DNA of 64,000 nucleotides. Origin: CAWGXG01 sp963826505. GTDB taxonomy: Bacteria; Chloroflexota; Anaerolineae; Aggregatilineales; Aggregatilineaceae. The position numbers were made by a program, and so were the translations under genes. The stretch covers positions 372,001 through 436,000 of the forward strand of contig CAWGXG010000008.1 in the NCBI GenBank assembly GCA_963826505.1. The letters run 5' to 3'. Each line of letters starts with the position of its first letter. The stretch's first letter is position 1. A model generated the notes under the pieces. It saw only the letters and a list, made by a program, of their open reading frames with translations, did not search any database and was not told the origin of the DNA. Positions 41,879 to 51,947 of the stretch are shown here, piece after piece.

Positions 41879-43591
41879 GTGACCAAACGAAATGCCCGCA
41901 TCTCCGGTGCGCTTGTGATCGTGTTCGTAAGTCTGGTGCTCGCGAGTTTGGCCTGCTATTCGGGCCAAATTCCGGGGGTGTTCGAATTGACACCTTTCTA
42001 CACACCAACGCCTTTGCCGGTTGCTCAAAATCCGCGTTTCCATGTGCTTGAGAATGTTTTGGCAACCAAGGAAGTTGGGCGCGCGTTCTTTAGCTTGACC
42101 GTTGAGCCTGAGCCGCTTCAGGATAACTTGATGAATTCGAAGAGCTCCTGCCAGCCCGATTCGGCTGCTCGTGTTTTATACGCGGGACAGGTATCGGCGG
42201 ATCAGATCTATTATTTGATCGAATGCAGTGGATCGGTCGGATGGACAACTGAAGATCGATTGGCTGGACCATTGGCATTCAACCGAGGGGAACTGGCGAT
42301 GGCGCTCGCGCCGACAGGTGAAACGTCGGTGCCGCTGCTTGACGATCAGTTCAACCCGATGCCTTTCAATCCTCTGCAAACGTGCAAACCGCAGTCGATT
42401 GTTACCGTCTCGCAAATTCTCGCGGTGGACCCTGATAGTGATGGCGTCAAAGACATCTACTACCAAGTCGATTGTCCCACGACCGCCGGTCCGGTTAAAG
42501 GGTGGCTCACAAATGCCGATTTGTTTGGCCCGGTCGAGCTCAATGTGGGCGAACGGGCGCTAGCGTTGACCTCATCGTCGGAAGACAATGGGGGAAAGTA
42601 CCAGCTTGCTTCCGAGCCCGCGCCGATCTCTGATTCCAACGTCGTTGAGGGGAGTTGCCAGGAAGGCGATATTCTAGAGTTTAAAGAAGCGCGTCTTGTT
42701 GACAACACCATTTACTTCAGGATGACGTGCCAGGATATCGAAGGATGGGTGGATCAGAGTCGTTTCGTTGGCCCGCTGCTTTATGATGTGGGCGAGGCGA
42801 CCGTGATCTATATTGAGCCTATCCCCGTTTTCGAAGACCAGCTTGCAAGTCTGCAAGCTGAGGTTTCTGTCGAGGTGACTCCGACTGAGGAAAGCGCTGC
42901 TAGTGCAGACACCTCTACCGACACCCAGACTATTGATCCGTCGCTGCGGAAGGTTGTGGATTATACACCGCCCCTCTATCTCACCAACGCGCCCGGCGAA
43001 GCCGTGCCGATGGGGGATGGCTCCAATGTCGTGGGCCAGTGTACCACGAATACGATGGCCACTGTGATGGAATATGCTGCGCTCGAAACAGTGTACTATC
43101 GCATCCAATGTGACGAGTGTGTAGCGACTGAAACCGATGAAGATGGCAACACGGTATGTACTTCCAAAGAGACGCGCGATGGTTGGGTTCCGCAGACGTA
43201 CCTAAAAGGCCCGACTGACTATGTAGTCGGACAGAAAGTCGCCGTCAAGAGTTCCAGCAAAGCGATCATGACGGATGACGATGGCACGAAATATGCTCGC
43301 CTTCCTGCCAATCTGACAGGTGCCGCTTCGATCGGTCAGTACACGGAATTCACCGGACGGTGCCCGCTGGATAGTGACTTTGTGGTCAACGAAATTCTGC
43401 TTGAGAAGGCACGTACCGCTGCCAATAAGTTCTCGTTCTATTATCAGGTGCAGTGTACGGGGCAGGCTTCTGTCATCGAGCAGGTGACGGATACGGAAGG
43501 CGTCGTTCGTACCGCTGTCGTCTACGACTCAACCAACTCCGCGACTGTCACCGGCATTTTGGCCGCGCGCGATTTGCAGGCGGCACAATAG
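41879..43591 (+). CDS. Lipoprotein with about five Cys-containing SH3-like repeats
   Basis: I do not recognise a named family. A lipoprotein signal ends in LASLAC. The 550 residues that follow contain about five copies of a module reading (I/V)YY-x-(I/V)-x-C ... GW-(V/T) ... L-x-GP ... (D/N)-x-G: QIYYLIECSGSVGW, DIYYQVDC, TIYFRMTCQDIEGWVDQ, TVYYRIQCDEC, FYYQVQC. The pattern suggests SH3-like beta domains with paired cysteines. It lies between the two permease genes of a peptide importer that lacks a visible solute-binding protein, so it could take part in substrate capture. GTG 41879 follows GAGGAG. Confidence 0.65.
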   Translation: MTKRNARISGALVIVFVSLVLASLACYSGQIPGVFELTPFYTPTPLPVAQNPRFHVLENVLATKEVGRAFFSLTVEPEPLQDNLMNSKSSCQPDSAARVLYAGQVSADQIYYLIECSGSVGWTTEDRLAGPLAFNRGELAMALAPTGETSVPLLDDQFNPMPFNPLQTCKPQSIVTVSQILAVDPDSDGVKDIYYQVDCPTTAGPVKGWLTNADLFGPVELNVGERALALTSSSEDNGGKYQLASEPAPISDSNVVEGSCQEGDILEFKEARLVDNTIYFRMTCQDIEGWVDQSRFVGPLLYDVGEATVIYIEPIPVFEDQLASLQAEVSVEVTPTEESAASADTSTDTQTIDPSLRKVVDYTPPLYLTNAPGEAVPMGDGSNVVGQCTTNTMATVMEYAALETVYYRIQCDECVATETDEDGNTVCTSKETRDGWVPQTYLKGPTDYVVGQKVAVKSSSKAIMTDDDGTKYARLPANLTGAASIGQYTEFTGRCPLDSDFVVNEILLEKARTAANKFSFYYQVQCTGQASVIEQVTDTEGVVRTAVVYDSTNSATVTGILAARDLQAAQ

Positions 43592-43646
43592 GCCAGGGCC
43601 GTCGTCCTGAAGGGATGTTGGATAAAGAGACAATGAGGATTTGACT

Positions 43647-44855
43647 ATGAGCGCGACTCAAACGGACTCCAAGGGGATAATGAGAATCCCTTCACAAATT
43701 CTCAGCACGATAGTGCGGTTGTTAGGCGGCGCGAATATGGTGAAATTCCTAATTCGCCGCTTCCTGGCTGCGATTCCTGTGTTGTTTGCTATCATGCTGG
43801 TGACATTTACATTGACACATCTGCTGCCGGGCGGCCCGTTCAACCTGGGCTCGCAAAACAAAAAGGTCCCGGAATATCTTGTCAAACAGCTTGAAGAAAA
43901 GTTTGGCTTGAATAAACCGGTCTTGTTCAATACCTGGAACGATGGATATTTCCCTGATGGCAAAGACTGGAAGATTATCAGCAAGCGCACGGAAACCGTA
44001 ACGGTGGGTGGAACCCAGGATGAAATCTTCCAGGAGCAGCACACTGTATGGCGCATCGATCTACTGGATTCGCAGTTCTGGGGCTATCTATGGGATGCGC
44101 TGCACCTGGATTTCGGGCCATCGCTGAATAAAGCGCTGCGTGATCAGAATGTCAAAGTGAGTGATGAAATCTCACGGCGACTGCCTGTGTCGATGCAGGT
44201 CGGTGTGTTTTCCGTGATCCTGGGCTTCGCACTCGGTATTCCGCTGGGTGTGCTGGCGGCCGTATATCACAACAGCCCGGTGGATTACGTGTCCATGTTC
44301 TTCGCTGTGCTGGGGCAAGCAACGCCTGGCATTGTACTTGCGCCTATCCTGATCATCGTGTTTGCGGTCGAGCTAGGATGGGTGCCTGTGGCCGATCAGC
44401 TCAACCAGTGGCGGCAGGGGCCAGAGCTGTCGCTATACTACCTCCAAATTCTGGCCTTACCTGTGATTACGTTGGGCACAGGCATGAGTGCATCCATTGC
44501 ACGCCTGACGCGGGCCAGCCTGCTTCAAGTGCTGCATGAAGACTACGTCCGGACGGCCCGCGCCAAGGGTCTGCGCGAACGTGTGGTGATTTACGTCCAC
44601 GCGCTCAAGAACGCGCTGATCCCGGTGGTCACTATCATCGGCCCGCTGTTGGCGGGTGTGCTGACGGGAACGTTCATTGTGGAGCTGATTTTTGTCATCC
44701 CCGGGTTGGGCAAGGTCTTTGTTGACAGCGTGGCTGCGCGTGATTACACCATGATCATGGGTGTGTCCATTCTGTACTCAGTCTTCCTGATCGCTGGGAA
44801 CATCCTGGTTGACGTCATGTATACGTGGCTCGACCCACGCATCCGTTTCGATTAA
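43647..44855 (+). CDS. Peptide ABC transporter permease (OppB/DppB type)
   Basis: This is the second permease of the importer. The N-terminal helix is FLIRRFLAAIPVLFAIMLVT with the family TLTHLLPGGPFN. After a long loop, the core has VGVFSVILGFALGIPLGVLA, GQATPGIVLAPILIIVFAVE and the EAA segment EDYVRTARAKGLRERVVIYVHALKNALIPV (cited in part), ending TWLDPRIRF. ATG 43647 follows GAGG by 8 bases; TTG 43641 is an alternative. A hairpin follows the gene. Confidence 0.88.
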   Translation: MSATQTDSKGIMRIPSQILSTIVRLLGGANMVKFLIRRFLAAIPVLFAIMLVTFTLTHLLPGGPFNLGSQNKKVPEYLVKQLEEKFGLNKPVLFNTWNDGYFPDGKDWKIISKRTETVTVGGTQDEIFQEQHTVWRIDLLDSQFWGYLWDALHLDFGPSLNKALRDQNVKVSDEISRRLPVSMQVGVFSVILGFALGIPLGVLAAVYHNSPVDYVSMFFAVLGQATPGIVLAPILIIVFAVELGWVPVADQLNQWRQGPELSLYYLQILALPVITLGTGMSASIARLTRASLLQVLHEDYVRTARAKGLRERVVIYVHALKNALIPVVTIIGPLLAGVLTGTFIVELIFVIPGLGKVFVDSVAARDYTMIMGVSILYSVFLIAGNILVDVMYTWLDPRIRFD

Positions 44856-44902
44856 TCAGCGACATGCTCCACTTTGCGTTTGAATGCAAGCCATAACATA
44901 AC

Positions 44903-44927
44903 CGAGGGCGCTGTTTCAGCGCCCTCG
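44903..44927 (+). terminator. Hairpin at the end of the peptide transporter operon
   Basis: CGAGGGCGCTG and CAGCGCCCTCG form an 11-pair stem with a TTT loop. A T-tract is lacking, so it may end transcription inefficiently or protect the 3' end. Confidence 0.55.
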
Positions 44928-45095
44928 TGCCGTTCCTGGCTTTCCGACCGGAAAGCGTACCCCCAGCGTTGATCAGCGGTAGTTGTCGTTTCGGTGGGCG
45001 TCGTTACAATTGATGGTAGCAAGCCCCGTACAGCGTGACGTAGGCTTGGGCACGAACAAGTGATTGGGAGACTGCGTGGTGTGAGGGAAGCCAAT

Positions 45096-47141
45096 ATGGT
45101 GTTTTATGGTCGCGTAGACGTGTACTGGCCCGACGGCCCGGTAGAGAGTTACCGGTTGAATAAGTCCACTATCGCGGTGGGCCGGTCAACGGGCAACGAC
45201 ATCGTGCTGGATACCACGGCGATCTCACGTTATCACATCACGCTGACCTTCAACGGCCAGCAGGCCCAGCTCAATGATTTGGGTTCGGTGAATGGCACCT
45301 ATGTCGACGGGATGCGTTTGAGCCCTGACGCGCCGTTTTCCCTGCGCGGCGGGGAAGAGATACAGATCGGCGACATTCGGTTGATCTATCACCCGCCCGC
45401 ACAGCTTGAACTGCCGATCGGCAGTGAGGAAACTACGCAGCGCGTGATTCTCTCACAGCGGAGTTTCCGAGTTGAATTGGACGGCCCGGATATGGCCGTC
45501 GCGCCCGGCGCACACGTGCAGGCGACTCTCAAGGTGGAAAACCTGGGCGACTCTGATGATCGCTATTTCATCGAGATCGACGGATTGCCCAAAAGTTGGG
45601 TGCGCGTAGATCGCGTCGAGTTGGAGCTGAAGCCGGGCGAGCAGGGGCAGGCGGTCATAAGCTTCAAGCCGTTGCGGCGCAGCGAAACGCAGCCGGGCGA
45701 GCATCCCTTTGTGGTACGTGTCAAGGGGCGGGCCAGACCGGGGGAAATTGTTGACGCGCCAACGGTGCTGCAGGTGTTGCCTTACAGCGGTTTTGGCATG
45801 GCGTTGGGAAACAGCCATCTCGTACATGATGGCCGGTTCAAATTGTACCTTCACAACCAGGGCAATGACGCACTGTCTGTAACGGTACTCGGTTCTGATC
45901 GCGGCCAGGTGTTGGGTTTTCAGCCTTCTGGAGCGGCGATTGTGTTGGGGCCGGGTGAACGTCAGACCGTGCCGGGCGTGATCCAACTCCGACACCGCCG
46001 CTTGTTTGGATCCGATCGTGAGCACGAATTCGTGTTGACGGCACGATCGCGGGACGCGTCTGGTTTTTTGGCGGCGATCCCCGGGATGTATGTCGAGCAA
46101 GGGCTGCTGCCTACCTGGGCCCCTTTCATGATTCTACCTTTCGTCGCGATCCTGGCGCTAGTTGTGGCGGGGATTATGCTGCTCGTGATGGGGAATGACA
46201 ACACCCCTGCGCCACTTCCGCCTCAGATCACCTCGTTCACGGTGAGCACGTCTCCGATTACGTTAGGGGAACCTGTTACGCTGTTCTGGGATGTCCTGGA
46301 TACTCGCTCACTCACCGTGGTAGTCACGCATGGGGCCGACCAGCAGAGTGTGGATCTCGATCTGAGTACCAATACCTACCCCTTCACGCTCACGGATACT
46401 GGCCACTATACGTTTTTGCTCCAGGCCCAAAGTGGGGAGGATATCCGCACGGCGGAGGCGACGGTTGACGTGCGTCCTCAGCTTGCTTTCACGCTGAACG
46501 CGTCGGGTGTTGGGGAATTGGTGCGCAACGTGCAGCAAGAGGTCCAGCTTACATGGGATGTACGCGGCGCAGTCGAATTCGACGGCGCTTATCGCCTGTG
46601 GTTTGATAGTTCCGACCGGTCGGATCACCTGTTGGCTGCCCCCCTCACGGACAATGGCCAGCGCTCGATCCAGGTGGTGGTCACGGGCAAGCAGTCGGAA
46701 TGGCTAGTAACATTGTACGCCGAAGGTGGCGATCAGGTGACGGCCAGCCTGACACAAAAACTGGCTATTGTGTATCCGGTGTGCGAACTGCGCGCCAAAC
46801 AGACTGTCGTCCGCGCCGGACCCGGGACGGATTATGCCGCTATCATGCCGCCGCAGCCGCCTGCCAATGCCCCTGAAGGGACGCTGTCCTATTCGCCGCT
46901 GGCCCGCGATCCATCAGGAAGCTGGTTGGAAGTGAGTGTGGGGGTGGCTGAACAGCGGGGATGGGTGCCGCTCAGTGATTTCGAATGCACGAATTTCGAT
47001 CCGGCTCGGCTGGTGACGACCAGTGATTACCCGCCACCGCCCACACTCATACCACCCATCGCGACGAGCACGCCGACAGCAACACCGCTGGCCAGCCCGA
47101 CGCCGCCGGTTTTGACCCAAACGGCAGTTTCTTCGCCCTGA
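45096..47141 (+). CDS. FHA-domain membrane protein with Ig-like and SH3 domains
   Basis: Residues 1-100 are an FHA domain that would bind phosphothreonine: VGRSTGNDIVLDTTAISRYH and NDLGSVNGTYVDG. Beta-rich regions follow that resemble alternating Ig/NPCBM-type modules (ATLKVENLGDSDDRYFIEI). A membrane helix lies near residue 348-370 (FMILPFVAILALVVAGIMLLV). The exported half has two Ig-like modules (ITSFTVSTSPITLGEPVTLFWDV pattern, cited in part) and an SH3-like domain (RAKQTVVRAGPGTDYAAI...GWVPLSDFEC), then a Pro/Thr tail. It links cytosolic phosphoprotein recognition to the outside. ATG 45096 is chosen; GTG 45060 would add 12 residues. Confidence 0.72.
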   Translation: MVFYGRVDVYWPDGPVESYRLNKSTIAVGRSTGNDIVLDTTAISRYHITLTFNGQQAQLNDLGSVNGTYVDGMRLSPDAPFSLRGGEEIQIGDIRLIYHPPAQLELPIGSEETTQRVILSQRSFRVELDGPDMAVAPGAHVQATLKVENLGDSDDRYFIEIDGLPKSWVRVDRVELELKPGEQGQAVISFKPLRRSETQPGEHPFVVRVKGRARPGEIVDAPTVLQVLPYSGFGMALGNSHLVHDGRFKLYLHNQGNDALSVTVLGSDRGQVLGFQPSGAAIVLGPGERQTVPGVIQLRHRRLFGSDREHEFVLTARSRDASGFLAAIPGMYVEQGLLPTWAPFMILPFVAILALVVAGIMLLVMGNDNTPAPLPPQITSFTVSTSPITLGEPVTLFWDVLDTRSLTVVVTHGADQQSVDLDLSTNTYPFTLTDTGHYTFLLQAQSGEDIRTAEATVDVRPQLAFTLNASGVGELVRNVQQEVQLTWDVRGAVEFDGAYRLWFDSSDRSDHLLAAPLTDNGQRSIQVVVTGKQSEWLVTLYAEGGDQVTASLTQKLAIVYPVCELRAKQTVVRAGPGTDYAAIMPPQPPANAPEGTLSYSPLARDPSGSWLEVSVGVAEQRGWVPLSDFECTNFDPARLVTTSDYPPPPTLIPPIATSTPTATPLASPTPPVLTQTAVSSP

Positions 47142-47188
47142 GTGGCGCGCTTTTCAACGTGGTGGCGGAACCCGTTTAACCAAAAGGG

Positions 47189-47221
47189 GGAAGTGATCTG
47201 CCTGGGTGGCAGGATGCTTCC
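47189..47221 (+). terminator. Terminator after the FHA gene
   Basis: GGAAG (47189-47193) pairs with CTTCC (47217-47221), with CTGCC/GGCAG inside, followed by TCTTTTGACTTTT. Confidence 0.65.
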
Positions 47222-47255
47222 TCTTTTGACTTTTGGCGCGTCACGATGTCCGATG

Positions 47256-47264
47256 TGTTACAAT
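47256..47264 (+). promoter_or_regulatory. Candidate promoter for the envelope cluster
   Basis: TGT-TACAAT is an extended -10 element (TACAAT 47259-47264), about 165 bases before the next start codon. No matching -35 is seen at the right distance. The 47142-47430 gap otherwise holds only the terminator described separately. Confidence 0.4.
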
Positions 47265-47430
47265 GGCTTTGGCGTTTTGACCGGTATGAACTGAGAAAAA
47301 ACGCGTACTGACACGTACTATCTAACAGGTAAAGTGGATCCACCAGTTGTTTTTCAGTCATGGAACCTGGTTGCGGTATTGAACGTCTGAATTATACGAG
47401 TGCGATCGCACAGGAGTGCCCTGAGACACT

Positions 47431-49920
47431 GTGAAATCTCGATTGACATTGCTCTCATTGTTGTTGGCGCTGGTGGTGGTTCCGTTGACTGTGGCGTTTG
47501 TTCCCTTGCGTCAGGGGCAGTCCGCGCTTCAACTGACTGTGAGCGCCGGGTACGGCGGATATTACCGGCGCGGGTTATGGACTCCATTGCGGGTGAATGC
47601 CAGCAACAATGGGGATGCGCTGAGCGGTGTGATCCGCGTGCGCACAGGTGGAATTGGTGGGGCGGATGACACCACCTACCAGACTCCGCTCGATTTGCCC
47701 GAAGGAGCGCGCAAACAGCTTTTCTTGTATGTTTCCCTGGGCAACTATGCCCAGGATATTCAGGTTGAGGTCGTGGACAGCCGGGGGAAAGTTGTGACCA
47801 GCCAGGTGGTCGGGCTGCGCATGGCGAACCCGGAAGATATTTTGGGCGCGGTCGTGACCGCGTCGCCCTTGGGGGCGGTGGACCTCACGGCACGGCTGCC
47901 GGGATCTGGTTCTGCTCATCAGGTGCTGTGGCGCATTGAGGATATCCCGGCCAAGAGCGAGGCGCTCGCGAGCCTGGACATAATCATGTTCCACGACGTG
48001 GATACCGGCACGCTCCAGGAAGACCAGATGGCCGCGCTTGCCCAATGGGTGCTCACGGGCGGCCACCTGATCGTAGCCGGGGGCGATTCCTGGCAGCGCA
48101 CGACTGCCGGGTTAGCGGATTTGCTGCCGGTGGATCTGCGGGGTACGGTCCAGTTGGAGACTCTGGATCCCTTGGCCGCCTATCTGAAACGTCCCTCTGA
48201 CGGGCTTGGGGAGGGAACGACGGCGGTGTCCACCCTGCCGCGAGCTGGTGCGCACATCCTGGTAGCGGTCGGAGATGTGCCGCTCGTCGTGCGCGGCGCG
48301 TATGGGGCGGGCTTCGTCGATTTTCTGGCGGTCGATCCCGGTGCGGAACCGCTCCGCTCATGGTCCGATAAAAGCTGGTTGTGGTACACGCTGGCGCGCT
48401 CTGTGGGCCAGCAGCCACCGTGGGTGCACGGCATCACCGACTGGACTTCGGGACGCGACGCGACGCGCACGATGTACAACACGGTGCTGCCTACGCTGAT
48501 CCAACTGTGCGGATTCCTGGCGATCTATATCATGCTGATCGGGCCGGTGAATTACCTGGTGCTGAAACGGCTCAACCGGCGGGAATGGGCGTGGTTTTCG
48601 ATCCTGGGGCTGATTATTCTGTTCAGCGGACTGGCGTATGTCTTTGGCTTTAACCTGCGGGGTACCGTACCGACCGTCAGCCGCTTGAACATCGTCCAGG
48701 TGTGGCCGGGTACAGCGGAGGCGCAGGTCGAGACGTTGATTGGCGTGCAGTCACCTCGCCGTCGCAGCTATGATGTGACGATTGAACGTGGCTACGTGCT
48801 GCGCGCCTTGCCTGAGGAAGGCGTTGGGCTGGACGTGCCTGCTGTCTTCGATGAGGGCACGCGTTATGTAGCGCAAAACATCGCCATCGACGGTGGCATG
48901 ATTGCGAGCTTCACGGGCAGCGGCGCCGAACCTGCACCGAATCTGGAGTCGTCAGCAACCTGGGTGCTCAGCGGCGATCAAGTGCCGCGTGTGGTGGGTG
49001 AGATCCACAATACCACGGACGTTCCGCTTCAGGACGCGGTAGTGCTGGTAAAGGGCGAAGCCCGTCCGTTGGGAAATCTCGCGCCAGGGGAGACTGCCTC
49101 GTTCGATATCGCGCTTGGCCCGCAAGACCCGGCCCCGCTGACGTTGGGCAATATGTTGCAGCGCTACGCATCCTATACGTATAACCCCTGGGGCTATGGA
49201 TCAAGCGTGCCGGGCTGGTGTTTTTCGCATCGCGGCATCTCACTCACGATCTCGGACGTGATGCAAGGCGAGCCATTTTCGTGTAGGACCACCGGCACGA
49301 CCCACCACGAACAAGAGATCCGCCGCCGCTACCAGATGCTGGCTGCGCTGATCACGGACTATGACGTCAGCGGCGGACGAGGCAGCGGGGTTTACATTTT
49401 TGCCTGGGCGGGCAACAGTCTGGTCGATGTCGCGCTCTCGGGCCAGTCTCAGCGCGAAGAAGACACGACGCTGTATATTTTCACGCTGCCGGTCACGGTT
49501 TCGGCGGCGAGCAGCACGATCGAGATTCCCGCCGGGTTGACGACATGGTCTGTTGTGGAGACCGACGATCCGAGCACGATGCTTGATGTAAGACCCACCT
49601 CGTTTGAGATCGGGTCCGGATCGCAGGCGGCGTTTCAGTTCATGCCAATGCAGCAGATGACGCTGTCGGATGTCAAACAGCTGGCTATCAAGTTTTCCGG
49701 GCAGGGGCCGTTGGTGCTCGATCTGTGGGACTGGGAGTTTGAGAGCTGGGTAGCGGTTAATCTGAGCCAGACATCGACGACGACCGAGGTAAACAGCCCG
49801 GCCCGATTCATCGGTCCGGAAAACGCGGTCAATGTGCGTGTATATACACAGGACGATTCCGCATATAATCGCGTAGAATTTGTTGAAGTAGCCTATCGCG
49901 GGCAGTTGGCGGTTCGTTGA
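47431..49920 (+). CDS. Large exported membrane protein with amidotransferase-like domain
   Basis: I do not recognise a named family. A signal helix (LTLLSLLLALVVVPLTVAFV) is followed by a beta-rich domain. Around residues 185-225 is a segment shaped like a class I glutamine-amidotransferase fold (DIIMFHDVDTGTL, LAQWVLTGGHLIVAGGD). Two membrane helices lie near 355-410 (LCGFLAIYIMLIGPVNYLVL and FSILGLIILFSGLAYVFGF). A large beta-rich C-terminal half (410-829) follows. Similar large membrane proteins occur next to ABC transporters in Chloroflexota and Firmicutes. GTG 47431 is the start; AGGAG is 14 bases upstream, further than usual. It is followed after 38 bases by an ABC ATPase. Confidence 0.7.
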   Translation: MKSRLTLLSLLLALVVVPLTVAFVPLRQGQSALQLTVSAGYGGYYRRGLWTPLRVNASNNGDALSGVIRVRTGGIGGADDTTYQTPLDLPEGARKQLFLYVSLGNYAQDIQVEVVDSRGKVVTSQVVGLRMANPEDILGAVVTASPLGAVDLTARLPGSGSAHQVLWRIEDIPAKSEALASLDIIMFHDVDTGTLQEDQMAALAQWVLTGGHLIVAGGDSWQRTTAGLADLLPVDLRGTVQLETLDPLAAYLKRPSDGLGEGTTAVSTLPRAGAHILVAVGDVPLVVRGAYGAGFVDFLAVDPGAEPLRSWSDKSWLWYTLARSVGQQPPWVHGITDWTSGRDATRTMYNTVLPTLIQLCGFLAIYIMLIGPVNYLVLKRLNRREWAWFSILGLIILFSGLAYVFGFNLRGTVPTVSRLNIVQVWPGTAEAQVETLIGVQSPRRRSYDVTIERGYVLRALPEEGVGLDVPAVFDEGTRYVAQNIAIDGGMIASFTGSGAEPAPNLESSATWVLSGDQVPRVVGEIHNTTDVPLQDAVVLVKGEARPLGNLAPGETASFDIALGPQDPAPLTLGNMLQRYASYTYNPWGYGSSVPGWCFSHRGISLTISDVMQGEPFSCRTTGTTHHEQEIRRRYQMLAALITDYDVSGGRGSGVYIFAWAGNSLVDVALSGQSQREEDTTLYIFTLPVTVSAASSTIEIPAGLTTWSVVETDDPSTMLDVRPTSFEIGSGSQAAFQFMPMQQMTLSDVKQLAIKFSGQGPLVLDLWDWEFESWVAVNLSQTSTTTEVNSPARFIGPENAVNVRVYTQDDSAYNRVEFVEVAYRGQLAVR

Positions 49921-49958
49921 ACGCGCATCCGCCCTGGTGATGGAGCGAATCCGACACG

Positions 49959-50919
49959 ATGGCTTCTCAAGATTTCATCATTGAAACGCACGGCTTAATC
50001 AAGCGCTACGGCAAGTTGACCGCCGTGGAAGATCTGTCGTTGCAGGTCGAGCGCGGTGCTATATACGGGTTTGTGGGACCCAACGGCGCAGGCAAAACTA
50101 CTACGATGCGCATCCTTACCACGCTCATTACCCCAACCGCCGGGGAGGCTTTCGTCGCCGGGTATTCGGTTTCGGATCATCCGCGTGAAGTCCGGCGGCG
50201 GATCGGGTATATGCCCGACTTTTTTGGCGTATATGATGATATGAAGGTATGGGAATATCTCGACTTTTTTGCGGCGTGCTACGAAATTCCAGAACGGGAT
50301 CGCCCGCACCTGATCGACGATTTGCTGGCGCTGGTCGATCTGACGCACCGCCGCGACGACATGGTCGAGAAGCTGAGTCGGGGTATGAAGCAGCGCCTCA
50401 GCCTGGCGCGCACGCTGGCACACGATCCCGACGTGCTGATTCTTGACGAGCCTGCGTCGGGGCTGGATCCACGCGCGCGCATCGAGATTCGCGAGCTGCT
50501 GGTTGAGATGGCCCAGATGGGCAAAACCATCTTTTTCTCGTCGCATATTTTGGCAGATGTGGCCGAGATCTGCACGCATCTGGGCATTATCGAAAGTGGG
50601 CGGATGGTAGCCCAGGGCACGGTTGGTGAGATTCGGAGACGGTTGATGCCGACCCGCGAGATTACAATTACCGTGATTGATCGCGCGGCGGAAGCCAAAG
50701 AAGCGCTTCAGCAGGTGGCCGGTGTGCTCGCGACCAAAGACCTGTCTGACGAACATGGCCGCAAACGATTTCGCGTAGAATTCGACGGCGACGATTCCGG
50801 GCGTGAGTCAGCTTCTGCAATTGCTGACTAGCCAGGGATTCCCGGTGGTCAATTTCACCGAGGAAACACGCGATCTGGAGTCGGTGTTCATGCGCGCGAC
50901 AAAAGGAATTGTCTCCTAA
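49959..50919 (+). CDS. ABC transporter ATP-binding protein (one frame break)
   Basis: This is an exporter-type ATPase: FVGPNGAGKTTTMRIL, Q-loop region, signature LSRGMKQRLSLARTL, Walker B VLILDEPASGLDP and switch His in FSSHILADV. The open frame stops at 50831, but the expected C-terminus (VSQLLQLLTSQGF, then ETRDLESVFMRATKG) continues one base over from about 50800 and ends at TAA 50917-50919. An extra G in CCGGGCG is the likely cause. It pairs with the permease that starts 21 bases later. Confidence 0.88.
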
Positions 50920-50940
50920 GCAGTATAGGACAATGACCGT

Positions 50941-51883
50941 ATGACGGGTGACGCAGTGACAATCGGAAAAACGCGGTGGCCGCGCGGCCCGATGCTCCGG
51001 CTGGTGAGCAACCCGGTCGTGCTCAAAGAACTGCGGGGTCGGATGCGTGGCGCGCGGGCGTTTACGGTATTGTCCGTATACCTGACGCTGCTGGGGGCGT
51101 TTTCGTCGCTAATTTACGTCGCCGTCTCGGAGTCCTCCATGAACGTCAGTGGACAGGTGGTCGTGGGGGAAATTGGCCGCACGTTGTTCGGCGGCGTGGT
51201 CGCGATAGAGATGTTGCTGGTCGCCTTTATCGCTCCCGCGTTCACCGCCGGGGCGATCAGCGGCGAGCGCGAGCACCAGACTCTGAGATCTGCTCAAGAC
51301 GACGCTGCTGCCCGCGCGTACCTTCGTGGCGGGTAAGCTGTTGGCTGCCATGCTGTACGTGCTGCTGCTGCTCTGCGCGGCGATCCCGCTGCAAAGCATC
51401 GCGTTTTTCTTTGGCGGCGTGGCCGAGACTGAGGTCGTGCTGTCGTTCTTCCTGTTGGCAGTTACGGCGCTCCTTTTTACCACGATTGGCGTGTTTTTCT
51501 CGGCGCGCTCGCGGCGCACACTGTCGGCCAGCGTATTGACATATGGCGCGACGGCGTTCATCATGTTCGGCCTGCCGATTCTGCTGGGCGCAACGATGCT
51601 GATCGCGGGATTTTCGGTAGATAACGTGGGTTCGTCGACAGCCGAAGTGGCGATGCTCTATATCACCGGCATCGTGCTCAGCACCAATCCGGCGGCGGTG
51701 GCCTTGCTTACCCAATACCTGTTGATCAGTCGCCAGACGCTGACCACCTTTACGTTCACGCTCAGCAGCGGCGATTCGGTCACGCTGATTTCGCCGTGGA
51801 TACCGTTCATCATCATCTATGTGACGTTGACGGCGGTCTTCTTCGCGCTGGCGGTACGCCGGGTGCGCCAGATCGAAGAGTAA
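50941..51883 (+). CDS. ABC-2 type permease (one frame break)
   Basis: This membrane partner of the preceding ATPase starts with NPVVLKELRGRMRGARAFTV and one helix, then FGGVVAIEMLLVAFIAPAFTAGAISGERE. After HQTL the frame shifts by an extra A near 51284 and resumes as DLLKTTLLPARTFVAGKLLAAMLY, with four more helices and a final RRVRQIEE. The block GEREHQTLDLLKTT is typical of ABC-2 permeases (NatB-like). Substrate unknown. Confidence 0.82.
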
Positions 51884-51947
51884 CTGCTCGCGGTTCAGCC
51901 AACGCTGGCCGCGTAGTGTACAATGATCACAAAACCGTGAGGCTCCT

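Noticed and set aside
47226..47264. TTGACT and TACAAT as a -35/-10 pair before the envelope cluster
   Set aside because: The spacer is 27 bases, far too long; only the extended -10 is kept.
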